DNA of 64,000 nt from an uncultured Gammaproteobacteria bacterium (GTDB lineage: Bacteria > Pseudomonadota > Gammaproteobacteria > Arenicellales > JAANXG01): NCBI GenBank assembly GCA_947259175.1, contig CAMYKW010000015.1:1-64000 (forward strand), read 5' to 3'. Made by a program: the position numbers and the translations under genes. Positions within the stretch are counted from its first letter, which is position 1. Each line of letters starts with the position of its first letter. The notes beneath the pieces are model-generated. The model saw nothing but the letters and a program-made list of their open reading frames with translations. It was not told where the DNA came from and searched no databases. Positions 35,290-43,962 of the stretch are shown here, in pieces.

Positions 35290-35418
35290 TTCCAGGCGCG
35301 GCGCAAGCGGCCGGCGCCCCCGCGCCACGCAGTCGATGGCGGCGGAAGTTGGCCCTGGCCACGGAATTTGCGGTAAGGTTCCCACAATCATTGTCTGGAC
35401 TTTCAGTATTCGACGGGG

Positions 35419-36942
35419 ATGAGCGCAAAGCAGCCACTACCGGTGCAGCAAATAGATCCGCTCGCGGCAGAGCCCGAGACCGCCGCGGTCGTACTCTCCC
35501 AGACCGGCGTGCTGCTGGTGGCCCTGGACCCCGAGGGCCGGGTGGTGCATTTCAACAAAGCCTGTGAACAGGCCACCGGTTTTTCCCGCGACGAGATCAT
35601 CGGCGAGTACCTGTGGGAACGGCTGCTGGACCGCGAACAGGTGGAAGACGTCAAGTCGGTGTTTGCGGACCTGGTAAAAAACCCGCTCCCCAACGAGCAC
35701 GAGAATTATTGGTTGACCAAGCGGGGGTCGCGAATTTGCGTGCATTGGTTCAATTCCTCGATCCGCGATGCGGATGGGCGGGTTCGCTGGGTCATCGGCG
35801 CCGGACTCGATATCAGCGGCAAGAAACGCACCCAGCTGGAGATCGAGGAACACGTCGCGCGGCTGAACGCCGTGGTAGAGACCGCGGTTGAGGGCATCAT
35901 TACCATAGACACCCGCGGAGTTATCGAGTCCATCAACCCTGCGGCGCAAAGGCTGTTCGGATATGGCGCCGACGAGGCAATCGGTGAGAAAGTCAACATG
36001 CTGATGCCGCCGCCACAGCGTGAGGAACACGATGACTACATCGATCGCTATCTGCACACCGGCGAAGCCAAGGTCATCGGCATCGGCTGCGAGGTGATGG
36101 GATTGCGCAAAGACGGCAGCCAGTTTCCCATGGAATTGGCGATCAGCGAGGTGTTGTTGCCTAACCGGCGGCTGTTTACCGGCATTATTCGCGACATTTC
36201 GGAGCGGCGTCTGGCGGAGAAACGGGAACGGGAGCGGCTGGCCGAGCATGCGCACGCCGCGCGGCTGGCGGCGCTGGGGGAGATGGCGTCGGGCATCGCA
36301 CATGAACTCAATCAGCCGTTGACCGCCATCGTGAGTTTTTCCGACGCCTGCCAGAATCTGCTACAGAAAGAAAAGGTCCCGCAGGAAGTGATCACGGATG
36401 CCTTGACCCAGATTTCCGAACAGGGCATCCGTGCCGGCCGGATCATCCGCCGGCTGCGCCAGTTCGTAAAGACCGGCACCCTCGATCAGGAAATCGTCAA
36501 TCTGAACGCGGTGATCAAAGACGTGGTAGCAATGGTGGATCACGAGATTCATATGCACGAGGTGGACGTCAAACTCCATCTGACTAAATACCTGCCGGGC
36601 GTGTGGGCCGACAAGCTGCAGATCGAACAAGTCGTGCTCAACCTGGTGTGGAACGCCATCGAGGCGATGGATGCCAGCGAGCGGCGGCAGCTGGATATTG
36701 AAACCATACAGCACAATAACAAGGTGGAGGTGAAGATCAGGGACACGGGCTGTGGATTTTCCGGCAATACCGACCATCTATTCACCGCCTTCTACACCAC
36801 CAAGGAAAAAGGCACCGGCTTGGGTCTATCGATCAGCCACAGAATCATCGAGGCTCATCACGGTGAACTGAAGGCGATGCCAAACTCCGCAGGCGGCGCC
36901 ACCTTTGCGTTTTCCCTGCCAATAATGGAAGCAATCTATTGA
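35419..36942 (+). CDS. fixL: FixL-like haem-PAS sensor histidine kinase with R-to-C substitution
   Basis: 507 residues, no membrane helix: PAS1 (about 25-140), PAS2 (about 150-265), then a histidine kinase with H-box SGIAHELNQPLTAI (His295), N-box NLVWNAIEAMD and G-boxes DTGCGFSG and GTGLGLSI. PAS2 follows FixL closely: ITIDTRGVIESINPAAQRLFGY, MPPPQREEHDDYIDRYL and GLRKDGSQFPMEL. The haem-ligand histidine (His200 in Bradyrhizobium FixL) is His204, and the haem-contacting Arg206 is Arg210. The oxygen-sensing Arg220 is replaced by Cys224 (GIGCEV). It should phosphorylate the FixJ protein encoded downstream with a one-base stop-start overlap. Confidence 0.9.
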   Translation: MSAKQPLPVQQIDPLAAEPETAAVVLSQTGVLLVALDPEGRVVHFNKACEQATGFSRDEIIGEYLWERLLDREQVEDVKSVFADLVKNPLPNEHENYWLTKRGSRICVHWFNSSIRDADGRVRWVIGAGLDISGKKRTQLEIEEHVARLNAVVETAVEGIITIDTRGVIESINPAAQRLFGYGADEAIGEKVNMLMPPPQREEHDDYIDRYLHTGEAKVIGIGCEVMGLRKDGSQFPMELAISEVLLPNRRLFTGIIRDISERRLAEKRERERLAEHAHAARLAALGEMASGIAHELNQPLTAIVSFSDACQNLLQKEKVPQEVITDALTQISEQGIRAGRIIRRLRQFVKTGTLDQEIVNLNAVIKDVVAMVDHEIHMHEVDVKLHLTKYLPGVWADKLQIEQVVLNLVWNAIEAMDASERRQLDIETIQHNNKVEVKIRDTGCGFSGNTDHLFTAFYTTKEKGTGLGLSISHRIIEAHHGELKAMPNSAGGATFAFSLPIMEAIY

Positions 36943-37556
36943 TGGCGGATGTGCCGACAATCTTCATCATCGACGACGACGATGCGGTGCGTGCGGGTTT
37001 GAAGTTGCTGCTCGAATCCGAAGGTTTCCAAATCGAACATTTCGCTTCGGCGAAAGACTTTTACAAATACTGCCCCGAGGACTGCGAGTGCCGGGGTTGC
37101 ATCATCCTCGACCTGCAAATGCCGGAGATCGACGGGCTGGAAGTACAGCAACAACTGCATGAACGGGGCATTACCATGCCCATCATCTTTCTCAGCGGGC
37201 ACGGCACCGTCCCCAAAGCCGTCCAGGCGCTGCAGGAAGGCGCCATGGATTTCATCGAAAAACCGGTGGATCAGGCATTGTTGCTGAATCGCGTGCGCCG
37301 CGCCCTCGAGAACGACGTCGACAACTGCTCCCGCGCCGCTCGGCACCGTGCGGTACGACAACGCGTGATGCGCCTCACGCACAGGGAGCAGGAAATCATG
37401 GAAATGATCGCGGCCGGAAAACCAAATAAAGTAGTCGCCGTCGACCTCGGCATCAGCGAACGCACGGTAGAGCTGCACCGCTCGCGTATCTTGAAGAAGA
37501 TGGAAGTCAAGAATGCCGTGGAACTCGCACAACTGGTCTCGAGCAACGGCGATTGA
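36942..37556 (+). CDS. fixJ: FixJ-family response regulator
   Basis: 204 residues from the ATG at 36942, which overlaps the fixL stop (TGATG). The receiver shows the acidic pair in IIDDDDAVR, the phospho-acceptor aspartate in CIILDLQMPEIDG and the lysine in FIEKPVDQ. The LuxR-type HTH is LTHREQEIMEMIAAGKPNKVVAVDLGISERTVELHR-like, with length and spacing as in FixJ. It is expected to activate transcription when phosphorylated by the upstream kinase; the fnr-type gene 620 bases downstream is the obvious target by analogy with fixK. Confidence 0.93.
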   Translation: MADVPTIFIIDDDDAVRAGLKLLLESEGFQIEHFASAKDFYKYCPEDCECRGCIILDLQMPEIDGLEVQQQLHERGITMPIIFLSGHGTVPKAVQALQEGAMDFIEKPVDQALLLNRVRRALENDVDNCSRAARHRAVRQRVMRLTHREQEIMEMIAAGKPNKVVAVDLGISERTVELHRSRILKKMEVKNAVELAQLVSSNGD

Positions 37557-37578
37557 GTCACGCCTAGAAAAAGGGTCC

Positions 37579-37592
37579 TTGATCCGCGTCAA
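37579..37592 (+). promoter_or_regulatory. Fnr/Anr box upstream of receiver gene
   Basis: TTGATCCGCGTCAA matches the Fnr/Anr consensus TTGAT-N4-ATCAA at nine of ten positions. A -10-like TTTACT (37615-37620) lies about 32 bases from its centre, the spacing of class II Fnr-activated promoters. The predicted start of transcription is about 37627, which argues for the ATG at 37656 over the GTG at 37629. Confidence 0.7.
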
Positions 37593-37655
37593 AGTATCGT
37601 TCCGAGATCTGGTGTTTACTACGGCGTTGTGACGGCAACGCTTATTACCCCCCTC

Positions 37656-38066
37656 ATGATGGCGGAACAACAGATCACGCACGGCGCCGAAACCCCCTCC
37701 ACCTTGTACATCGTGGACGACGACCACGCGATCCGCGCGGCCATCACCCTGTTGGCCTACTCCATGGGCTGGCAGGCACGGCCCTATGCATCGGCGCCCG
37801 AGTTTCTCGCCGACTATCAACGATCGGAGAAGGACTGTCTGGTCCTGGACCTGCGCATGCCCGGCATGAACGGTGTCGAGCTTCTGGAGGAACTGGAAAA
37901 TCGCGGCATCACCATCCCCACCGTAGTCATCACCGCGCAAAAAGACGATACCCTGGTCAGCCGTGCGCAAACCGCCGGCGCTTCGGTGGTTCTCAGCAAG
38001 CCGTTTCGCAACCAATTGCTGGTCGAGCACATCAAGAACGCGTTCGAATTCGACGCCCACCCTTGA
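37656..38066 (+). CDS. Receiver-only response regulator
   Basis: 136 residues from the ATG at 37656; an in-frame GTG at 37629 would lie almost on the predicted transcription start, and another ATG follows at 37659. None has a clear ribosome site. The FixJ-like receiver domain is complete: LYIVDDDHAIR, the phospho-acceptor Asp in CLVLDLRMPGMNG, the conserved VVITAQKDD and the Lys in VLSKPFRN. There is no DNA-binding domain before the stop. It could act as a phosphate sink for FixL or a signalling partner. An Fnr box precedes it. Confidence 0.85.
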   Translation: MMAEQQITHGAETPSTLYIVDDDHAIRAAITLLAYSMGWQARPYASAPEFLADYQRSEKDCLVLDLRMPGMNGVELLEELENRGITIPTVVITAQKDDTLVSRAQTAGASVVLSKPFRNQLLVEHIKNAFEFDAHP

Positions 38067-38091
38067 TCGTCGTTCAAGCTTGTACGTAGAA

Positions 38092-38103
38092 CCACGTACG
38101 TGG
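38092..38103. promoter_or_regulatory. Perfect palindrome CCACGTACGTGG before fnr/anr gene
   Basis: CCACGTACGTGG is a perfect 12-bp palindrome 70 bases before the fnr/anr ATG. A second TACGTA occurs at 38083-38088, so two TACGT-type half sites lie about 14 bases apart. Its position upstream of the presumed target of FixJ makes it a candidate FixJ-family operator, but that assignment is inference. Confidence 0.45.
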
Positions 38104-38173
38104 AATCGCGAGTTGGTTCGTTGACGTGATCCGTATAGGGTTTGTGAACAACCAACCAAAAAGGAGGACCGTC

Positions 38174-38941
38174 ATGAGTCGCGAAACACGAGTCGTCCAG
38201 TTCCCGCTCCAATCAGGCCAGTGCCAGTGCTGTGATCGAGCCGCGGTTTGTTTGGGACAGGGTCTGTCGGATACCGAAGCACAGGAGTTGTTGAACATCT
38301 CGGCTATCCCCAAGCTGATGAAACGCGGTCAGGAGTTGTTCAGCGAAGGCCACGCTTTTGACTATATGTACGCAGTACGATCCGGAGCATTCAAAACCTA
38401 CAAGATCACGCCGGAAGGCGAAGAACAAATCATCGACTTTCACCTCCCCGGTGATCTCATCGGGTTCAACGCGGTCGCACGCGGTTACTACACCTGTCAC
38501 GCGGTGGCCCTGGATACGGCGAGTGTATGTGCAATCCGCTTTGGAGATCTCGCCTCTCTGTGCACCGGCTCCATTCGCATTCAGGAAACCATGCTCAAGA
38601 GAATCAGTGCATTGATGGCGAGAGAGGAAGATTTTCTAGTGACCATCGGCACCAAGAGCGCCACCCAGCGGCTCGCCTCGTTCCTGGTGTCGCTGTCAAA
38701 CTACTACTTAAATAGAGGCTTCTCCTCAACCAGCTTCACGCTGCCAATGTCGCGCACCGACATCGCCAGTTACCTGAGCCTCGCCGTGGAGACCGTCAGC
38801 CGCACCCTCACCCGTCTGCAGCACGACAAAGTGATTGCGGTCAAACGCAATTCCGTGGAAATCAAAAACCCCGAGCGTTTACATGCGCTGGCCGGGTTTC
38901 GACTGGCCGGAATTACACCGACGGCGGACATGTTACACTAG
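38174..38941 (+). CDS. anr: Fnr/Anr-family oxygen-responsive regulator
   Basis: 255 residues from the ATG at 38174, preceded by AAGGAGGA. All four iron-sulphur cysteines of Fnr are present: Cys17, Cys20 and Cys26 (C-x2-C-x5-C, as in E. coli Fnr 20/23/29) and Cys119 in ASVCAIRF. The cyclic-nucleotide-like roll is normal, and the recognition helix LAVETVSRTLTRLQ keeps the E--SR residues that read TTGAT. It should dimerise and bind Fnr boxes when the [4Fe-4S] cluster is intact, that is at low oxygen. Five such boxes lie in this window. It follows fixLJ as fixK does in alphaproteobacteria. Confidence 0.94.
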   Translation: MSRETRVVQFPLQSGQCQCCDRAAVCLGQGLSDTEAQELLNISAIPKLMKRGQELFSEGHAFDYMYAVRSGAFKTYKITPEGEEQIIDFHLPGDLIGFNAVARGYYTCHAVALDTASVCAIRFGDLASLCTGSIRIQETMLKRISALMAREEDFLVTIGTKSATQRLASFLVSLSNYYLNRGFSSTSFTLPMSRTDIASYLSLAVETVSRTLTRLQHDKVIAVKRNSVEIKNPERLHALAGFRLAGITPTADMLH

Positions 38942-39217
38942 ACACGGAACGTGATCGCACTGCCCGGCGCTATGAACATCGGGCGCCGGGCATGTGATTG
39001 CGAGGGTGACTGCGATCGCTGATCCGCGTCGCGCCGTCGACGGAGTATCAAGATGCATGTCTGCCGGACCCGGTCGATCGGAGTTATATGGCCGGTCAGG
39101 GATCCGGCGACACCAAGCTGAAAAATCATGGCGCCGCCGTCAATTCGCGCAATCAAGTTGATCTGTTACCCCGGTTTTCAACGGACGGCATGAGCCAATG
39201 CGCGAGGACCGTTTACG
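38942..39217. other. Spacer between anr and ccoI
   Basis: 276 bases without a credible gene. No Fnr box, terminator hairpin or repeat was recognised here. Confidence 0.5.
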
Positions 39218-41782
39218 GTGACGAATCCCGCCGCTGATATCGGTGAACAGGCTTTGCCTGCGGCGGGTGCGCAGCACACATCCTGCTTTCATTGCGGCTT
39301 GCCGGTTCCGCCGTCCGCGGATTTTTGTGTAGAGATCGACGGCCAGCGGCAGTCCATGTGCTGTCCCGGTTGCCAGGCGGTTGCACAGGCGATTATTGAC
39401 GGCGGCTACGGCAATTATTATCGCCACCGCACCGAGAACGCGCCCAATCCCTCTCAGCTCATCCCCAACCTCCCCGGCGCATTGTCCGCTTACGACCTGC
39501 CCGAGGTTCAAAAGAGCTTTGTACGCGACTCGGAGGCTGGGTCGCGTCAGGCATCGTTGATTCTGGAGGGCATTACTTGCGCCGCATGCAGTTGGTTGAA
39601 CGAACACCATCTGCTTTCGCTCCCTGGTGTCCATGAGGCCCACGTGAATTATTCGACCCACCGCGCCTGGGTGACCTGGGATCCGGATCGCATCCATTTG
39701 AGCGACATCCTGGCGGCAGTACAGCGTATCGGTTACTTGGCTCATCCCTACGATCCGGACCGTCGCGAACGGATCATTGAAATGGCGCGCAAGCAATCGC
39801 TCAAGCGCATCGGCGTGGCCGGCGCGCTTGGGATACAGGTGATGATGATCGCGGTTGCCATGTATTTCGGCGAGTGGTACGGAATCTCCTGGACCTATGA
39901 AAACCTGTTCCGCTGGGTCAGTCTGCTGCTCACGGTGCCGATCATGATTTTCGCCGCTTATCCATTCTTCACCGGCGCCTGGCGCGACGCAAAAAACCTC
40001 CAACCGGGAATGGACGTGCCGGTGGCGTTGGGAATCGCCATTGCGTTTGCGGGCAGCGCGTGGGCCACCTGGCGGGGTAGCGGAGCGGTGTATTTCGAAT
40101 CGGTAGCGATGTTCGTATTTTTCCTGTTGACCGCCCGATACTTCGAACTGGTCGCGCGCCAACGCAGCACCCGTCAGTTGGACGCCATGACTCAGGCCGC
40201 ACCCGACGTCGCCGAGCGCCTATCCACTGCCGGTGAGTTACACACGGTGTTGGCGAGTGAACTGCAAAACGGCGACCGGATACGGATCGTTCCGGGGGCC
40301 AACGTACCGGCCGATGGCAGCGTAATCAGCGGCAGCTCCAGCGTCAGCGAGACCTTGTTGACGGGCGAGAGCCGCCCGGTGGACAAGCACCCGGGCAATC
40401 GGGTGCTCGCGGGGTCGGTCAATCTCGATCAACCCATGGATATCGAGGTCACCGGCGTTGGAGAACACACCGTGCTGTCACAAATTGTGCGGCTGGTGGA
40501 GCGGGTGCAGCGCGAAAAACCGAGACTGACGCGGCTCGCCGACCGCGCGGCGACGGGATTCGTCGTCGCGGTGCTATGCCTGGCCGTCGGCGTCGGCGCC
40601 TTCTGGTGGCATCAAGCCCCCGATCAATGGATCGCGGTGACCGTTTCCGTGTTGGTGATCACTTGCCCCTGCGCCTTGTCGCTGGCCATGCCCACCGCGC
40701 AGACCACGGCGTCAAACACCCTCGCGGAATGGGGGATTCTAGCCACCGGAGGCGACGCCCTCGAGCGCCTGGCGCGCGTCGACCACGTGGTTTTCGACAA
40801 GACCGGGACACTGACCCGGGGCGAGATCACCCTGGCCGAGGTTCGCATGCGCTCACATCTGAACCGCGACCAGGGCCTCGCCATCGCCGCCGCCCTGGAG
40901 GCCTATTCGCAACACCCCCTGGCCGCGGCGTTTATCTCGGCCGCCGCGGGTTTACCCGTCAAACGGGCGTCCCATCTTGCGACCATGGCCGGCGGCGGAG
41001 TCAGCGGCACCGTCGACGGCACGCATTATCATCTCGGCCGCCCGGAGTATGTGCTTACCTCCACCAATGTGGGTGACGCGCCAACATCGAGCGGTGCACA
41101 CACGGTCGTGCTGCTCGCCGACGATGATCGGGTGCATGCGGAGTTTCTGTTTTCCGATCACCTGCGCAACGACGCCGGCGCAACGATTCGCGCTTTCGGT
41201 CAGGCCGGCGTTCAACTGGCATTGTATTCCGGGGACCGTGCCGGACCTGTCGATAAGATCGCCGATCAACTGGCGATAGCGGAGCGCGCCTCGGGGCTGA
41301 CGCCGGAACAAAAACTATCCAAACTGCGGGAGTTGCAGGCCGGCGGAAATACAGTGGTCATGGTTGGCGACGGCATCAATGACGCACCGGTGCTGGCGGC
41401 GGCGCAGGTTTCCGTCGCGATGGGCGGCGGCACCGATCTGGCACAGATTTCCGCAGACTTCGTGCTTATGAACAATAGACTGTACAGCTTGTATCAGGCG
41501 TTCGGATTGGCGAAGCGCACCATGGCAGTGGTGCGGCAGAACATCGGCTGGGCAATCGGCTACAACCTGCTGGCGCTGCCCGCCGCCGCCGTGGGCATAG
41601 TGCCGCCGTGGCTTGCCGCTATCGGCATGTCGGCCAGTTCGTTGCTGGTGGTGGGCAACGCGCTGCGTTTGCGTGCGCGAGGCCCGGCACCGGGATCGAA
41701 CCACTCGCGAAGCGAACATCGCCCATGGGTGCCGGCCGCCGACACGGCAACGAGTCAGCTCAATGACGGCGCGGGTCGGTGA
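39218..41782 (+). CDS. ccoI: CcoI/FixI copper-translocating P-type ATPase
   Basis: 854 residues from a GTG start with GAGGA nine bases upstream. A cysteine-rich N-terminal domain (CFHCGLPVP, MCCPGCQAVAQAI) precedes a heavy-metal domain with CAAC, then membrane helices, the actuator TGES, the metal-site CPC motif (ITCPCALSLAMP), the phosphorylation site FDKTGTLT and VVMVGDGINDAPVLAAA. This architecture is that of CcoI, which supplies copper for cbb3 oxidase assembly, rather than a CopA detoxification pump. ccoS overlaps its stop by one base. Confidence 0.95.
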   Translation: MTNPAADIGEQALPAAGAQHTSCFHCGLPVPPSADFCVEIDGQRQSMCCPGCQAVAQAIIDGGYGNYYRHRTENAPNPSQLIPNLPGALSAYDLPEVQKSFVRDSEAGSRQASLILEGITCAACSWLNEHHLLSLPGVHEAHVNYSTHRAWVTWDPDRIHLSDILAAVQRIGYLAHPYDPDRRERIIEMARKQSLKRIGVAGALGIQVMMIAVAMYFGEWYGISWTYENLFRWVSLLLTVPIMIFAAYPFFTGAWRDAKNLQPGMDVPVALGIAIAFAGSAWATWRGSGAVYFESVAMFVFFLLTARYFELVARQRSTRQLDAMTQAAPDVAERLSTAGELHTVLASELQNGDRIRIVPGANVPADGSVISGSSSVSETLLTGESRPVDKHPGNRVLAGSVNLDQPMDIEVTGVGEHTVLSQIVRLVERVQREKPRLTRLADRAATGFVVAVLCLAVGVGAFWWHQAPDQWIAVTVSVLVITCPCALSLAMPTAQTTASNTLAEWGILATGGDALERLARVDHVVFDKTGTLTRGEITLAEVRMRSHLNRDQGLAIAAALEAYSQHPLAAAFISAAAGLPVKRASHLATMAGGGVSGTVDGTHYHLGRPEYVLTSTNVGDAPTSSGAHTVVLLADDDRVHAEFLFSDHLRNDAGATIRAFGQAGVQLALYSGDRAGPVDKIADQLAIAERASGLTPEQKLSKLRELQAGGNTVVMVGDGINDAPVLAAAQVSVAMGGGTDLAQISADFVLMNNRLYSLYQAFGLAKRTMAVVRQNIGWAIGYNLLALPAAAVGIVPPWLAAIGMSASSLLVVGNALRLRARGPAPGSNHSRSEHRPWVPAADTATSQLNDGAGR

Positions 41783-41991
41783 TGGATATTTTGTTTCTGT
41801 TGATCCCCCTGTCACTGGTGCTGGTCGGGATCATCGTATGGGCGGTCATCTGGGCGGTAAAGTCCGGCCAATTCGACGATCTCGAGGGCCCGGCCTACCG
41901 AGTCATACTCGATGACAATGATTCACCGTCGCAAAATACCGAATCAACCGACAAAACGCCGGACGCCGAAAATGAAACCACGCGGCACTGA
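41782..41991 (+). CDS. ccoS: CcoS, cbb3 oxidase assembly protein
   Basis: 69 residues from the ATG at 41782, overlapping the ccoI stop. The single N-terminal helix (ILFLLIPLSLVLVGIIVWAVIWAV) is followed by the CcoS hallmark KSGQFDDLEGPAYRVILDDND, and then a hydrophilic tail. CcoS is needed to place haem and copper cofactors in the CcoN subunit. Cotranscription with ccoI is normal; the structural genes ccoNOQP lie 4.7 kb away on the other strand. Confidence 0.95.
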   Translation: MDILFLLIPLSLVLVGIIVWAVIWAVKSGQFDDLEGPAYRVILDDNDSPSQNTESTDKTPDAENETTRH

Positions 41992-42009
41992 CCTTCATTA
42001 ATAGCCGAT

Positions 42010-42648
42010 ATGAAGCTTTACATGTTCGAACATTGTTCGCTGTGTTTTCGGGTGCGGATGATCGCTGCGTTGAAGAACTTGCATCTACAGGAAGTAGTGG
42101 TGCTCGACGATGACAGTGAGACCCTGGTGTCCCTCGTCGGCAAGAGAGTAATTCCGATCCTGGTGAAGAACGATGGTGAGGCGATGCTCGAGAGCATGGA
42201 CATGGTCGATTACATTGAGACGATGGGAGACCCCTTGTTGACGGGACAGGCACGGCCCGAAATCGCGGAACTCGAAAGCGCGATCCTCGAAAAAACACCG
42301 CTCCTGACCATGCCGCGTTATCCACTGCTCGAACTGCCGGAGTTTGCAACGGTGGCGGCGCGGGACCACTACATCGTGCGCAAACGCAAGGTATATGGTG
42401 ACTTCATTGAACTCAGGGCGCGTACAAGACCGCTTATCGCCGAATTAATGCCCCGGTTGGAGACGCTCGACAGCCTCATCGAAAGCGCGGACGCCATTAA
42501 CGGCCGCTTGTCGAAAGACGACATCCGCATCTTGCCGCTGTTGCGGTCCGCCGCCGTCGTCGAAGGACTCAGGTTCCCTCCCCGGGTGCGCGCCTATTTC
42601 GAAACCATGATGGACCGCACCGGCTTCAGGCCGCTACCGGTGGTTTAG
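42010..42648 (+). CDS. grxB: Glutaredoxin 2 (GrxB-like)
   Basis: 212 residues. It aligns over its length with E. coli Grx2: MKLYMFEHCSLCFRVRMIAALKN at the N-terminus, VGKRVIPIL, ESMDMVDYIE, LLTGQARPEI, then the helical domain with AINGRLSKDDIRILPLLRS and FPPRVRAYFETM. The active-site CPYC of Grx2 is CSLC here. It reduces glutathionylated proteins or mixed disulphides in the cytoplasm. It follows ccoS by 18 bases, but this probably reflects operon sharing rather than a cbb3 role. It ends convergently with the hemerythrin gene. Confidence 0.9.
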   Translation: MKLYMFEHCSLCFRVRMIAALKNLHLQEVVVLDDDSETLVSLVGKRVIPILVKNDGEAMLESMDMVDYIETMGDPLLTGQARPEIAELESAILEKTPLLTMPRYPLLELPEFATVAARDHYIVRKRKVYGDFIELRARTRPLIAELMPRLETLDSLIESADAINGRLSKDDIRILPLLRSAAVVEGLRFPPRVRAYFETMMDRTGFRPLPVV

Positions 42649-42696
42649 ACGCTGTGCGCGGAAGCGACTTTGGGATTCGCCGGTGGAATAACCGAG

Positions 42697-43269
42697 TTAG
42701 TCCGGAACCGCTTCGGCAACGCTGTCCTGCTGAGCCATGATATACGCATAAAGGCTCTGATACTCCTTTTCGACGTTATCGCCGAACAGCGGGTCATGGA
42801 TTGATTCGACCTCGGCGTCCACCTCGCGCAAGTCTTGGTCGGTCAACAGGCGCTTCGCCCGTTTGAGCAAATCACCCTCCTCCCGATCCATGTGCCCGCG
42901 CAGCGTGGCCACATAAGCCGCCCCTTGTGCGACGAAGTCTTCGCGGCGAACGAAATCGGAGTTTTGCGCGGCGCAGATGAGATCGTGGAGTTCGCATCCG
43001 GTTATCCTCAACTGATCGTGTTCCTCCGTCAATTCGTCTACCGAGCTTTTCGCCGCCGGCTCGAGGTCGACGACGCGCTGAAACATGGCATCTTCTTTTT
43101 TGTGGTGTATCTGATCGAGATAACTGGTCATATAACTCATCACATGCTCCAGCATGAGAAAATCAGGCATGCCGTCCTCCCTTGCCTTATCAATCTCAAC
43201 ATCGACAAGTTGCAACAGACGCGCCATATTGACGTGATCGGTGTGGATCTGTTCGATGACGTTGGCCAT
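42697..43269 (-). CDS. Hemerythrin-domain protein
   Basis: 190 residues from the ATG at 43269 (MANVIEQIHTDHVNM), which has GGAG before it; the longer frame upstream is not supported. Iron-ligand pattern of the hemerythrin fold is seen: IHTDHVNM, IHHKKEDAMF, EEHDQL and LRGHMDREEGDLL. A four-helix bundle with a di-iron site could bind or sense oxygen, nitric oxide or iron. It is encoded among oxygen-regulated genes between grxB and ccoH. The C-terminus is a long acidic helix. Confidence 0.92.
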   Translation of the reverse strand: MANVIEQIHTDHVNMARLLQLVDVEIDKAREDGMPDFLMLEHVMSYMTSYLDQIHHKKEDAMFQRVVDLEPAAKSSVDELTEEHDQLRITGCELHDLICAAQNSDFVRREDFVAQGAAYVATLRGHMDREEGDLLKRAKRLLTDQDLREVDAEVESIHDPLFGDNVEKEYQSLYAYIMAQQDSVAEAVPD

Positions 43270-43440
43270 ACCCAATCTCCGATAGCTATGCTTGGTGCCG
43301 ATTAACCCGCATGTTGCGTCAGTGTCCGGTAAGCCGGCGCACCTGTTCCGGCCGGCTCCCGGATGGGACACCGGCTGCATGCAATATGTATCCGGGCCAA
43401 GCGGGGTAAGTTCACTATGTTCGTATAGTCCATCTATAAG

Positions 43441-43962
43441 TTATCTCAAGGCCGCGTCGTGCTCCAGCTTCACCTCTTTGCGCCCCGGCACTTTCACCAC
43501 ACCGTTTAAACGCCATTCCCCGGAGTGCAATTGCACGTACCAACGTCCCAGGGACAACTCCGGTAGCCCCGCCTGGTAAGACCTTTGCGCCGTCTGCGCC
43601 AGGGTTAAATTCAGATCACGTCCCGACCGTGTGGCGTGTGACAGATTGAGCCGAATCTGCTCGGGGAAACGAAATGATTGATCGGCGCCCAGCTCAGCGT
43701 GAATTACTTTTTCGTCCGTATCCAATTTGACCACCGCGTTCAGACCGTGGCGCGCCGCGACTCGGTCACGCGCCAGGGACTGATTGATCTGTAACCCACG
43801 CCGGTAATAGTCGTCCGCGACGATGCCATCATCGCTGACCACTGCCAGAATAAAGATCGTCACGCCCATCGCCACCGCCGCCAGCGGTATGGCGATCAAC
43901 ATCCACACCATCGGCTGCCGGTACCATTCTAGTTTGGCGCCTCGCGTACCCATACTCATCAA
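43441..43962 (-). CDS. ccoH: CcoH/FixH family cbb3 assembly protein
   Basis: 173 residues. One N-terminal helix (PMVWMLIAIPLAAVAMGVTIFILAV) is followed by DDYYRRGLQINQSLARDRVAARHG, the FixH signature, and a beta-rich domain ending ELSLGRWYVQLHSGEWRLNG. FixH/CcoH helps stabilise and assemble the cbb3 complex. The start overlaps the ccoG stop (ATGATGAG). It is the last gene of the ccoN to ccoH run. Confidence 0.94.
   Translation of the reverse strand: MMSMGTRGAKLEWYRQPMVWMLIAIPLAAVAMGVTIFILAVVSDDGIVADDYYRRGLQINQSLARDRVAARHGLNAVVKLDTDEKVIHAELGADQSFRFPEQIRLNLSHATRSGRDLNLTLAQTAQRSYQAGLPELSLGRWYVQLHSGEWRLNGVVKVPGRKEVKLEHDAALR

Noticed and set aside
38061-38080. Fnr box before the anr gene (TTGATCGTCGTTCAA)
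   Set aside because: The half sites are spaced by five rather than four bases and the right half is poor, so autoregulation is not supported.
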